Assembly: GCF_030413175.1 (NCBI RefSeq)
Contig: NZ_CP129212.1
Span: 1,240,001-1,304,000, forward strand
Length of the DNA: 64,000 nucleotides
Reading direction: 5' to 3'
From: Bradyrhizobium roseum
GTDB lineage: Bacteria; Pseudomonadota; Alphaproteobacteria; Rhizobiales; Xanthobacteraceae
Under the pieces are notes generated by a model. It ran no database searches. It was not told the origin of the DNA and saw only the letters and a program-made list of their open reading frames with translations. Both the position numbers and the translations under genes were made by a program. Of this stretch, positions 33,372 through 44,234 are shown piece by piece (positions within the stretch are counted from its first letter, which is position 1; each line of letters starts with the position of its first letter).

Positions 33372-33506
33372 TTAAGCCACCATCAGCACGTAGAACACGA
33401 CCACCGGCGACAGCGTCAGGATCACCGACCAGATGCCGACGCCCCACACGATGTCCTCGGTGGAAAAACCCTGTTGAGGGATGGAATTGTTGCCTTGGAA
33501 GTGCAC
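33372..33506 (-). CDS. Small single-helix membrane protein, 44 aa
   Basis: A 44-residue protein starting at GTG (33504-33506) with GGGGG about 7 bases upstream. The N terminus is polar (HFQGNNSIPQQGFSTEDIVW) and residues 21-43 form one membrane helix (VGIWSVILTLSPVVVFYVLM). Its composition is typical of real small membrane proteins, and the codon use fits neighbours. Function unknown. It is transcribed toward the parA-like gene. Confidence 0.55.
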   Translation of the reverse strand: MHFQGNNSIPQQGFSTEDIVWGVGIWSVILTLSPVVVFYVLMVA

Positions 33507-33738
33507 GACGCGCCCCCGCGTTTATTATGGCTCCTGCCAGTCTGATACGCGACCAGTTCTAAAAACCTGGTTGCGATTTCGTTTGCATTTGATTGCATCT
33601 GCGATTGCCGATCAGCCACCGGTGGCTTTCTGGTTAATGGTGGGTGACGGCAAAGCCGCTACTTTGAACGAAGGTCCGGCCGCGACATTAGAATTTTATC
33701 GGTAGGTGTCTCCCTCGACGACGTTGAGGGGGATGATG

Positions 33739-33876
33739 ATGACCGCGCGTGACAAATATCCGATCGGCGAACTTGCCCAGCGGGCGAATGATGTTTTGCT
33801 GGTGTCTTCGTTCGCCGTCTGGGCGATGGTGCTAGGCTTCGCGCCGGTACTGACCTATCACCTCTTGCTCAGCTGA
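33739..33876 (+). CDS. Small single-helix membrane protein, 45 aa
   Basis: A 45-residue protein beginning MTARDKYPIGELAQRANDVL, followed by a membrane helix (VSSFAVWAMVLGFAPVLTYH). Three consecutive ATGs occur; the third (33739) is favoured because GAGGGGG lies 6 bases upstream. It resembles the minus-strand neighbour at 33372 in size and layout but not in sequence. It ends 38 bases before the end of the convergent aldolase gene. Function unknown. Confidence 0.55.
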   Translation: MTARDKYPIGELAQRANDVLLVSSFAVWAMVLGFAPVLTYHLLLS

Positions 33877-33914
33877 TCCCTCCCGCTACGAAGGCGAGAG
33901 GGGCCGACCGAATT

Positions 33915-34847
33915 CTATGCCCGACGCAAGAGCGGCGGCTTGCGCCGCTCGATTTCCTCGTCCAGCAGGCCGGCGAGTTCGGCGCTCACCTCGACCATGG
34001 GCAGGCGCACCTCGGCGCTGTCGATTAGCCCGCCGCGCGCCAGCCAATACTTCGCCGGCGCCGGGCTCGGTTCGGCGAACAGGAGCCGGGTCAGAACGGA
34101 TATTTCCTTCCAGCACGATAGCGCGCCCTGACGGTCGCCCTGCTTCATCAATGTCTGTACCGAAGCGAATGCTTCGGTCTCCAGATGCGCCGACAGCAGG
34201 ATCGCGCCATCGGCGCCGTCGGCAAGCGCTTGGTGATACAGCGCGTCTTCGCCGGTCAGCACGCGAAAGCCGCGCGGCCGCCTCTCCAAGAAGTCGATCG
34301 ACTGCGCGCGGTCGGCGCTGCAATCCTTCATGCCGACGATGTTCGGGTGCAAGGCGAGCTGCAGCAGCGTCTCGTTGGTGAGGCTGACGCCGGTGCGGTA
34401 GGGGATGTTGTAGAGCACGATCGGCCACGAGGCGCGGTCGGCGAGCGCGGTGAAATGCTGCACCAGCCCGCGTTGCGAGGGACGGAGATAATAAGGGCTC
34501 GCGATCAGATAGCCGTCGATCGGCCAGGTCGCCGTCTCATCCAGCGCATCGGAAAGCTTGGCGGTCGAGGCGCCGGACAGGCCGAGCAGGATCGGCAGGC
34601 GGCGACCACTGTCGGCGAGTTCGCTGCGCGTCACCGTCACCAGCCGCGCCAGCTCGTCCGCGCGGAGCGACATGCCTTCGCCCGACGTGGCCGCGAGAAT
34701 GAAGCCGTCTACCTGGCCGGTCGCGTAGTGCCGGACGAGACGGCGCAACGACGTCTCGTCGAGTTCGCCATCGCGCAACGGCGTGATCAGCGGCAGCCAG
34801 AGGCCCTGCAAGCGGCTGGCGAGATCGTCGGTCGGTTGGTTCGTCAT
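33915..34847 (-). CDS. DHDPS/NAL family aldolase (DapA-like)
   Basis: A 310-residue class I aldolase of the dihydrodipicolinate synthase family. ILAATSGEGMSL (about residues 51-62) replaces the usual GTTGE loop. VLYNIPYRTGVSL (about 145-157) holds the catalytic Tyr, and HPNIVGMKDCSAD (about 167-179) holds the Schiff-base Lys. The family includes DapA, N-acetylneuraminate lyase and KDG aldolases, and the altered loop plus isolation from lysine genes makes a catabolic or paralogous role as likely as lysine synthesis. GGAGATGG precedes the ATG. A terminator-like hairpin lies 43 bases upstream on the same strand. Confidence 0.85.
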   Translation of the reverse strand: MTNQPTDDLASRLQGLWLPLITPLRDGELDETSLRRLVRHYATGQVDGFILAATSGEGMSLRADELARLVTVTRSELADSGRRLPILLGLSGASTAKLSDALDETATWPIDGYLIASPYYLRPSQRGLVQHFTALADRASWPIVLYNIPYRTGVSLTNETLLQLALHPNIVGMKDCSADRAQSIDFLERRPRGFRVLTGEDALYHQALADGADGAILLSAHLETEAFASVQTLMKQGDRQGALSCWKEISVLTRLLFAEPSPAPAKYWLARGGLIDSAEVRLPMVEVSAELAGLLDEEIERRKPPLLRRA

Positions 34848-34890
34848 TGTTCCATCTCCTCATCGGGTGAGCCGGGAGACGGGACCAATA

Positions 34891-34919
34891 AAAAACCCCG
34901 TCCAATCGGCGGGGTTTTC
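34891..34919 (-). terminator. Terminator-like hairpin upstream of the aldolase gene
   Basis: On the minus strand, AAAACCCCG and CGGGGTTTT form a stem with an eight-base loop followed by TTTTTT. It would end minus-strand transcripts arriving from the 35-kb region 43 bases before the aldolase start, or act as an attenuator for that gene. Confidence 0.7.
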
Positions 34920-34963
34920 GGGATCGCGGGTTGCGGCGGTCTTCAGCGCGCGCGTCGATCTCG

Positions 34964-34987
34964 GGTCCCCAAGTGGGGACCTTTTTT
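34964..34987 (+). terminator. Rho-independent terminator on plus strand
   Basis: GGTCCCC and GGGGACC form a perfect 7-bp stem with loop AAGT, followed by TTTTTT. No annotated gene precedes it on the plus strand, since the aldolase gene to the left runs the other way. It therefore suggests a short plus-strand transcript starting between about 34850 and 34950. Confidence 0.75.
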
Positions 34988-35082
34988 CGACAACAGTGCT
35001 GCGCACGAACGCGTGATCATGTACAGATGATGCTGGCAGAGGTCTTCAATGTCAATCTGCAGAACAGCGTCAGGCGCAGACG

Positions 35083-35280
35083 AAAAAAAGCCGGGCCCAA
35101 GAGAGCCCGGCTTGAGGTATTGGCCACGTGAGGCCGACACAATCACCTTCCAAGAGGGATTACTGAACTTCCGCGCCACTGGAGGAGGGGGACATATGCG
35201 CGACGCGACCGCTCAGCGTTCGAGTACTATGATCCTCATCAGCGTCGCGCGGCAACCGTCCGAGCCGCATGTCTGACATG
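35083..35280 (-). ncRNA. Candidate small RNA ending in a strong terminator
   Basis: On the minus strand a classic terminator (AGCCGGGC, loop, GCCCGGCT, then seven T) lies at 35083-35113. It is not close behind a gene: the LysR stop at 35420 is 300 bases away. Between them are a 9-bp inverted pair (GCGCGACGC / GCGTCGCGC) and an anti-Shine-Dalgarno-like run CCCCCTCCTCC on the minus strand, a feature of several rhizobial trans-acting sRNAs. The 5' end is guessed. Alternatively this is the 3' UTR of lysR. Confidence 0.4.
35196..35276 (+). CDS. Possible 26-aa small protein
   Basis: A 26-codon frame (MRDATAQRSSTMILISVARQ then PSEPHV) preceded by GGAGGAGGGGG at ideal distance from the ATG. Its end overlaps an 8-bp hairpin, CCGCATGT / ACATGCGG (35265-35283). 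The strong ribosome site is the main support. The same DNA read on the other strand gives the anti-Shine-Dalgarno run of the candidate sRNA, so the two readings compete. Confidence 0.3.
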   Translation: MRDATAQRSSTMILISVARQPSEPHV

Positions 35281-35419
35281 CGGGGAGCGGGCCCTCTATA
35301 AAAATAGGTTAATCATGTAACGCGGATGAAACGTTACCCGCGTGCGGTTGTCGGTGAAGCTTGATCTGCGGGCGGGCGCTTCAGGAGAAAATCTGTCCGC
35401 GGGTCGCAGGTCATGCCTG

Positions 35420-36313
35420 CTACGATGGCCAGCGTTGCGCCTTGCTCACCACGAAATCGCGGAACACCTGCACGCGCGCCACCGTCTTCAACTCTTCGGG
35501 ATAGACGAAGTAGGTGTCGATCACGATCGAGTCGGTCTCGCCGAACAGCTGCACCAGGCGGCTGTTTTCCTCGACCAGGTAGTCGGGCAGGGCGGCGATG
35601 CCGAGCCCTTGCTGGCATGCGCGAACCAGACCCAGAATATTGTTGACCTTGAAGTAGGCCTCGCGCGGGCCCGAGCCGTTGCGGCCGGCGTCGATCAGCC
35701 AGGCGCGGTTCTGCAGATGCGGCGGAACCTGCGCATCGCCGAGCATGATGATGCGGTGCGAATCGAGATCGTCGAGGGTGCGCGGCGTGCCGAAGCGCTT
35801 GATGTATTCGGGCGAGCAATAGGCGTGGAAGCCGATCGAGAACAGTTTGCGCTGGATCAGGTCCGGCTGCGTCGGCTTGCGGGTGCGGATCGCGACGTCG
35901 GCCTCGCGCATCGACAGATCGAGATCCTCGTCGGTGACGATCAGCGAAATCCGGATGTCGGGATAGAGCGCGGTGAATTCGTCGAGCCGCGGGATCAGCC
36001 AGTTGATGCCGAGTGCCGGCGGGGTCGTGATCTTGAGGTCGCCGCTCGGCCGCTCGCGGCTGTCGGTCAGTTTGGCGCGGGCCGCCTGCAACTGCATGAA
36101 CACGTCATGCGCGGTGCGGAACAAGAGATCGCCCTGTTCGGTGAGGATGAGCCCGCGCGCATGGCGATGAAACAGCGACACCGCGAGTTCCTGCTCCAGC
36201 GCACTGACCTGTCGCGATACCGCAGATTGCGAAAGCCCGAGCTGTTCGCCGGCGTGGGTAAAGCTTCCCGCCTCCGCAGCCGCGTGAAAGACTTTGAGCT
36301 TGTCCCAATCCAT
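35420..36313 (-). CDS. LysR family transcriptional regulator
   Basis: A 297-residue LysR regulator. Residues 2-60 are the winged helix-turn-helix (FHAAAEAGSFTHAGEQLGLS, then AVSRQVSALEQELAVSLFH). The substrate-binding domain follows, with LDLSMREADVAIRTRKPTQP typical of the LysR fold. The start at 36313 is chosen because the family begins MDWDKLKVF; an ATG ten codons upstream adds unrelated residues. It lies 32 bases behind trxB on the same strand and is probably cotranscribed. Its target is unknown. Confidence 0.87.
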   Translation of the reverse strand: MDWDKLKVFHAAAEAGSFTHAGEQLGLSQSAVSRQVSALEQELAVSLFHRHARGLILTEQGDLLFRTAHDVFMQLQAARAKLTDSRERPSGDLKITTPPALGINWLIPRLDEFTALYPDIRISLIVTDEDLDLSMREADVAIRTRKPTQPDLIQRKLFSIGFHAYCSPEYIKRFGTPRTLDDLDSHRIIMLGDAQVPPHLQNRAWLIDAGRNGSGPREAYFKVNNILGLVRACQQGLGIAALPDYLVEENSRLVQLFGETDSIVIDTYFVYPEELKTVARVQVFRDFVVSKAQRWPS

Positions 36314-36345
36314 ATCCCTTGATCCGTCCCGTGTTCGAGGCATGA

Positions 36346-37311
36346 CTATTCAGCCGCCGCGCGATCGCTCGCGCGCAAGGCCAGGAAACGCTCGGCCTCG
36401 AGTGCGGCCATGCAGCCGAGGCCGGCGGCCGTGACCGCCTGCCGATAGGTTTCGTCGGCGACGTCGCCGGCTGCGAACAGGCCGGGGATCGAGGTCGCCG
36501 TTGAATTCGGCGCCACCTCGACATAGCCCGAGGGTTTCAGCTTGATCTGGCCTTTGACGAGCTCGGTGGCGGGCGCGTGGCCAATGGCGATGAAGACGCC
36601 ATCGGTCGGCACGTCGGCCAGTGCGCCGGTCTTGACGTTCTTCAGCCTGATATGGGTGACCTTGTTCGGGTTCTCGGTGCCGCAGATTTCGTCCACGGCC
36701 GAGTCCCAGATCACCTTGATCTTGGGATGCTTGAACAGCCGCTCCTGCAGGATGCGCTCGGCGCGGAAGTGGTCGCGCCGGTGCACGATGGTGACCTGGT
36801 TGGCGTGGTTGGTGAGGTAGAGGGCTTCCTCGACAGCGGTATTGCCGCCGCCGACCACCACGACGTTCTTGTTGCGATAAAAGAACCCATCGCAGGTGGC
36901 ACAGGCCGAGACACCGCCACCCTGGAATTTCGCTTCGGACGGTATGCCGAGCCAGCGCGCCTGGGCGCCGGTGGCGAGGATCACCGTTTCGGCCAGATAG
37001 ACATCGCCGCTGTCGCAGGTCAGTCGGAACGGGCGCTCGCCCGCTTCGAGCTTGTTGACGAGGTCGGTGACGATCTTGGTGCCGACATGCGCCGCCTGCT
37101 TCTCCATCTGTTCCATCAGCCAGGGGCCCTGGACGACGTCGGCAAAGCCCGGATAGTTTTCGACGTCGGTGGTGATGGTCAACTGCCCGCCGGGCTGAAT
37201 GCCCTGGATCAGAATCGGCTCCAGCATCGCGCGCGCCGCGTAGATCGCCGCGGTGTAACCGGCGGGGCCGGAACCGATAATGACGACCTTGGCATGGGTA
37301 GGCGCGGGCAT
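36346..37311 (-). CDS. trxB: Thioredoxin-disulfide reductase
   Basis: A 321-residue FAD/NADPH reductase. VVIIGSGPAGYTAAIYAARA (about residues 8-27) is the FAD motif. ACATCDGFF (about 138-146) carries the redox CxxC. VVVVGGGNTAVEEALYL (about 152-168) is the NADPH-binding motif and IPGLFAAGDVADETYRQAV (about 278-296) the C-terminal FAD motif. It reduces thioredoxin in the cytoplasm. GAGAGGG lies 7 bases before the chosen ATG; the open frame extends 64 codons upstream but that part is not conserved. Confidence 0.95.
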   Translation of the reverse strand: MPAPTHAKVVIIGSGPAGYTAAIYAARAMLEPILIQGIQPGGQLTITTDVENYPGFADVVQGPWLMEQMEKQAAHVGTKIVTDLVNKLEAGERPFRLTCDSGDVYLAETVILATGAQARWLGIPSEAKFQGGGVSACATCDGFFYRNKNVVVVGGGNTAVEEALYLTNHANQVTIVHRRDHFRAERILQERLFKHPKIKVIWDSAVDEICGTENPNKVTHIRLKNVKTGALADVPTDGVFIAIGHAPATELVKGQIKLKPSGYVEVAPNSTATSIPGLFAAGDVADETYRQAVTAAGLGCMAALEAERFLALRASDRAAAE

Positions 37312-37591
37312 CGGCGAATCCCTCTCTGACTCGGGGGTGGTGTTGACTGAGCAGAAAGCGCCCGGAACGGCGTCGCACGGCGCTGAAAGTGTCAAATCCA
37401 AGTCTAGGACATCTGGGTAGCTATGCAAGAATTGCAATTCATCCCAGCGGATTTTCCCCGGAACTAGGGGTAACAAACTCGAAATGTGGCGGCGCACGCG
37501 CAATAAAATTGCGCTAGCGCCCCGGCCTGCGCTAAGAGAGTTGCCTTAAAGACCCTGCCCAAGGCAGCCAGAATTAGGGAACCCGACGCGC

Positions 37592-38071
37592 GTGTCGAAG
37601 AATCTTGACGAAATCGACCTCAAAATCCTCGCCGAAATCCAGGCCGACGGCCGAATCACCAATGTCGAACTGGCCAAACGCGTCGGCATCTCGCCGCCCC
37701 CCTGTCTGCGTCGGGTCCGCACGCTGGAGGAGGAGGGGTATATTCAGGGCTATCGGGGCTTGCTCGATCCGCGCCGGCTCGGATTCGACGTCACGGTGTT
37801 TGCGTCCGTGCATCTGTCCAGCCAGGCCGATGCGGATCTGCGCGCGTTCGAGGAGTTTGTCCGCGCCGAGCCGCTGGTGCGGGAATGCTGGATGCTGTCG
37901 GGAGAGGTGGACTTCATCCTCAAATGCGTCGCGCCCGACATGGCGACATTCCAGGATTTCGTCACCCATTTGACCGCCGCACCCCATGTGCGCAATGTCA
38001 GGACGTCGCTGGTGTTGCACAATTCGAAATATGAAGCCGCCGTGCCCCTCGATGTGAAGCTGGCAGGGTGA
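37592..38071 (+). CDS. Lrp/AsnC family regulator
   Basis: A 159-residue Lrp/AsnC regulator starting at GTG. LDEIDLKILAEIQADGRITN (about residues 4-23) and ELAKRVGISPPPCLRRVRTL (about 26-45) form the helix-turn-helix. The RAM effector domain follows, with CWMLSGEVDFILKCVAPDM (about 99-117) holding the usual G..D stretch. It is divergent from trxB with a 280-base gap. Such regulators sense amino acids; the target here is not evident. Confidence 0.9.
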   Translation: MSKNLDEIDLKILAEIQADGRITNVELAKRVGISPPPCLRRVRTLEEEGYIQGYRGLLDPRRLGFDVTVFASVHLSSQADADLRAFEEFVRAEPLVRECWMLSGEVDFILKCVAPDMATFQDFVTHLTAAPHVRNVRTSLVLHNSKYEAAVPLDVKLAG

Positions 38072-38078
38072 CGATCTT

Positions 38079-38171
38079 GTAGGGTGGCCAAAGGAGCGTC
38101 AGCGACGTCCCCACCATCCATCAGCGATCAGACTGATAGAGGGTGGGCACGCTGCGCTTTGCCCACCCTAC
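38079..38171. repeat. Dispersed inverted repeat, GTAGGGTGGGC family
   Basis: GTAGGGTGG at the left end and CCACCCTAC at the right end are inverted, with a further AGGGTGGGCACGCTGCGCTT / GCCCACCCTACG arm inside. It shares its right half with the element at 9717-9752. It lies between convergent lrp-like and DoxX genes. Confidence 0.78.
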
Positions 38172-38178
38172 GAATTCC

Positions 38179-38604
38179 TTACGACTTCTTCCGCATCATC
38201 GCATCGAGGCTGATCGGGCCGCCGCCGGCCGTCGAGAGATAGAGGCAGGCGAAGCAGAACGCGATCGCAAGCGTGCCGCCGTTGATGAGCGGAAAGAAAT
38301 TCCTCGGCGCGTGACCCATGAAATAGGCAAAGGCCATTTCGCCCGCCAGAATGAAGGCGACCGGCCGCGTGAACAGGCCGAGCAGCAGGAGCGCGCCCAG
38401 AATCAATTCGATCGCACCGGCCGCTCCGGAGAGTGACATCAACTGCACCTTGTTGAGGAAGGCATAGGCGTTGCCGTCAGGAATGACAGGAAACTTCAGA
38501 ATCTTCGCGACGCCGAATTGAAACAGCAGCAGTCCGGTAATGAAGCGAAACAGGCTCAGCGCCATCGGCTGATATTTCGCGAGCATCCTGTCGAATTGGT
38601 CCAT
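38179..38604 (-). CDS. DoxX family membrane protein
   Basis: A 141-residue four-helix membrane protein of the DoxX family. FRFITGLLLFQFGVAKIL (about residues 20-37), LSGAAGAIELILGALLLLGL (about 57-76) and PVAFILAGEMAFAYFMGHAP (about 80-99) follow the DoxX pattern, including the G.E..G-type motif in helix 2. Function is unsettled; members have been linked to thiosulfate oxidation and redox stress. A dyad ATCAC-N2-GTGAT (38667-38678) lies about 63 bases upstream and could be an operator. Confidence 0.85.
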   Translation of the reverse strand: MDQFDRMLAKYQPMALSLFRFITGLLLFQFGVAKILKFPVIPDGNAYAFLNKVQLMSLSGAAGAIELILGALLLLGLFTRPVAFILAGEMAFAYFMGHAPRNFFPLINGGTLAIAFCFACLYLSTAGGGPISLDAMMRKKS

Positions 38605-38750
38605 GTCATCGTCCCCCTTTTTGACACGCTGGAAGCCAGCACCCCGATATTACACGGTGGCGGTCGATCACGTGTGATACCGACACAACACCGGTGAACT
38701 ATGAAATCCGCCCCACCTCCACTCACAATCCGGTCAGGACAGCCGCAACA

Positions 38751-38777
38751 AAAAAGCCGCGTGGCAAACGCGGCTTT
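38751..38777 (-). terminator. Rho-independent terminator after greA
   Basis: On the minus strand AAAGCCGCG and CGCGGC form a stem with a seven-base loop, followed by a T-run. It lies 25 bases after the greA stop. Confidence 0.88.
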
Positions 38778-38801
38778 GTCGCAACAGTAACTCGCAGGTG
38801 A

Positions 38802-39275
38802 CTATCGCCACTCGACCTTGGTGATCTCGTAGGCCTTGGCGCCGCCGGGAGCAACGACCTCCACGGTCGCGCCCTTCTTCTTGCCGATCAGGGCACGCGC
38901 CATCGGTGACGTGATCGAGATACGGCCCTTCTTGGCGTCGGCTTCGACCTCGCCGACGATCTGCCAGACCGTCTTCTTTTCGGTATCCTCGTCGATCAGC
39001 GTTACCGTCGCGCCGAACTTGACGGTGTCGCCGGAGAGTTTCGAAATGTCGATAATGTCCGCGCGCGCCAGCTTGTCTTCGAGCTCGGCGATGCGGCCTT
39101 CATTGTGCGACTGCTCTTCCTTGGCGGCGTGATATTCCGCGTTTTCCGAAAGGTCGCCATGCGAGCGCGCCTCGGCGATATGCTCGATGATTCGCGGACG
39201 GTCCTCCGACTGGCGCTTCTTCAACTCGACCTCGAGGGCGGCATAGCCGCCCGCGGTCATCGGTACCTTTTCCAT
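38802..39275 (-). CDS. greA: Transcription elongation factor GreA
   Basis: A 157-residue GreA, the family's usual length. The N-terminal coiled coil includes [19 protein letters not shown] and the tip motif [18 protein letters not shown] (about residues 36-53), whose acidic residues trigger RNA cleavage in stalled RNA polymerase. The C-terminal FKBP-like domain has [20 protein letters not shown]. The second of two tandem ATGs is taken as the start. A terminator follows. carB lies upstream on the same strand, 225 bases away. Confidence 0.95.
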   Translation of the reverse strand: MEKVPMTAGGYAALEVELKKRQSEDRPRIIEHIAEARSHGDLSENAEYHAAKEEQSHNEGRIAELEDKLARADIIDISKLSGDTVKFGATVTLIDEDTEKKTVWQIVGEVEADAKKGRISITSPMARALIGKKKGATVEVVAPGGAKAYEITKVEWR

Positions 39276-39500
39276 CATCTCTTCCGTCCTTCCATCGTGC
39301 GAGCCGCCCGGGGCGTCGCGCGCACGAGGCACTTTTTAGATTTCGATTCGGGCTTTCATGGCCCAATGCGGGCCCGTCCGCCTATTAATTTCGTAATTTT
39401 CGGCCCGTCCAAGGGCCTACTCAACATCCAAACGAGCGGTGAGTTCCTGCCATAAGGCTTTATTGCCAATCATTTAGCGGGCTTTTGGCCCGTCTAACGA

Positions 39501-42965
<3,465 letters not shown>

Positions 42966-42991
42966 CAGCTCTCAGACTGGATTTTGGGCAC

Positions 42992-43020
42992 AAAAAAAGG
43001 GCGCGCATGCCGCGCGTCCC
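42992..43020 (-). terminator. Terminator-like hairpin 26 bases before carB
   Basis: On the minus strand GGGACGCGC and GCGCGCCC form a GC-rich stem (one bulge) around GGCAT, followed by TTTTTTT. It could end the transcript of the tRNA-Cys-like gene upstream, or act as an attenuator in the carB leader. The carB ATG is only 26 bases beyond the T-run. Confidence 0.75.
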
Positions 43021-43210
43021 CTAAGCCAAGAGCGCGGGTCACCCTCGCGCGCGGGTGGTCTTTAGACCAGATTCAGCACCCGCGAAACCCCCAAAAACGG
43101 GCCATCAACGGGGATTTGAGCTATTTGGGCGGGTCGAGGAAGGCGTCTGTCGGAGGCCCTGGTTCGTCTACGCTTTCGCGTCGCTCCAGCTACGCCGGAC
43201 ACGCCCCCGA

Positions 43211-43253
43211 CCTGACGGTCTCTGCGTGGCTGCGCCACGCTTAGCCCGTCAGG
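43211..43253 (-). other. Nested hairpin after the tRNA-Cys-like gene
   Basis: CCTGACGG and CCGTCAGG enclose a second stem, GCGTGGC-TGC-GCCACGC. It begins 9 bases after the 3' end of the tRNA-like gene. It has no T-run, so it may be a processing signal or a dispersed palindrome rather than a terminator. Confidence 0.55.
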
Positions 43254-43261
43254 GCGAAGCG

Positions 43262-43337
43262 TGGAGGCCCGGCCTGGATTTGAACCAGGATAAAGAGCAT
43301 TGCACTGCTCCCGCGTCGACGCTTCCGCCACCGGGCC
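43262..43337 (-). tRNA. tRNA-Cys-like gene (GCA) with aberrant anticodon and D arms
   Basis: A 76-base sequence on the minus strand with a perfect acceptor stem (GGCCCGG / CCGGGCC), encoded CCA and discriminator T73, which is typical of tRNA-Cys. The T-arm is perfect (CCTGG-TTCAAAT-CCAGG). The anticodon region reads GAGCA-GTGCAA-TGCTC: a good 5-bp stem but only a six-base loop containing GCA. The D-loop lacks a clear GG pair. It may be the genuine cysteine tRNA with lineage-specific changes or a degenerate copy. Confidence 0.6.
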
Positions 43338-43411
43338 GCGGCAATCATCGCCGATCACGGTGCGGTGAACCATCCCTTCCGCGCCGTAGGGTTAACAAGC
43401 TCAGACCGGAA

Positions 43412-44113
43412 TCAGCCGAGCTGCAGGGCGTGGCGGGCAACGAAGGTCATCCGCCATGGATTGTGCCCGATATTCTGCGGCGCGCGCACGGCGGAGAAGC
43501 CGGCCCGGGCGAGCTTCTCGATCATTTCGTTTTCGCCGTAGCGCTGCAGTCCGACGCGGGTGCGCAGTTGCCGATAGTCCGACAGCGCGGTGCTCGCCAG
43601 CCCGTAGAGGGCGTCTTTCAGGAAGCCATGGGCGCGCGCGAATTTCAACAGGGCCAGCACGTCCCTGGCCATGCCGACGTCGGGCCGCAGAATGTCGCCC
43701 AGCACGAGGCGGCCAGCGGGCTTCAACAGCCGGCGAACCACGGCGAACGCTGTATCCAGCTCTTCCGGCGTCATGTATTGCGCCACCGAGTTCATGATGA
43801 CGAGATCGACCGCGTCGTCCATCTTCCGGAGATCATCGAGCGAGCGGACGCGGATCTTGGTGTTCGGCGCAAAGCGCGCGATCAGCCGGCCGCGGACGCC
43901 GGGAGCGGGTTCGGCCAGATAGAGCTTGGCACAGGCATCGGCCACCTTGGCGGCGGACAACGCCTCGCCGCAGGCATAGTCCAGCACGACGGCGTCGGGC
44001 GAGGAGATGTAGCCGATGATGTCGCGCGCAATGATCTGGAAATGCAGGTCGCGATGCAGCTTGCTCGCATAGATCGTATGCGTGGAATCGTAATAGTCGA
44101 TCCAATCGTCCAT
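43412..44113 (-). CDS. Class I SAM-dependent methyltransferase
   Basis: A 233-residue methyltransferase. VVLDYACGEALSAAKVADAC (about residues 40-59) is motif I, LYLAEPAPGVRGRLIARF (about 63-80) places the acidic residue after strand 2, and VDLVIMNSVAQYMTPEELDT (about 102-121) is the motif II region. The N terminus (WIDYYDSTHTIYASKLHRDL) is of the type seen in lipid or sugar methyltransferases. The acceptor is unknown. It is divergent from dps. Confidence 0.85.
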   Translation of the reverse strand: MDDWIDYYDSTHTIYASKLHRDLHFQIIARDIIGYISSPDAVVLDYACGEALSAAKVADACAKLYLAEPAPGVRGRLIARFAPNTKIRVRSLDDLRKMDDAVDLVIMNSVAQYMTPEELDTAFAVVRRLLKPAGRLVLGDILRPDVGMARDVLALLKFARAHGFLKDALYGLASTALSDYRQLRTRVGLQRYGENEMIEKLARAGFSAVRAPQNIGHNPWRMTFVARHALQLG

Positions 44114-44147
44114 GCGCGCGCGCCCGGCAAAGGGTGGTTCCGGCGGC

Positions 44148-44172
44148 GGAACCAGCCTGAAAGTGATGCGTT
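44148..44172 (+). promoter_or_regulatory. EcfG-type (general stress) promoter of dps
   Basis: GGAAC (44148-44152) and CGTT (44169-44172) are separated by 16 bases, matching the alphaproteobacterial EcfG promoter GGAAC-N16/17-CGTT. The start codon of dps lies 63 bases downstream. Dps genes are known members of the general stress regulon in this group. Confidence 0.65.
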
Positions 44173-44234
44173 AGGTCGTCCGGCGGCCAATGTCCACCGC
44201 CGTCAATCTCCGGTTCCTAACAGGAAGGTGCAAC

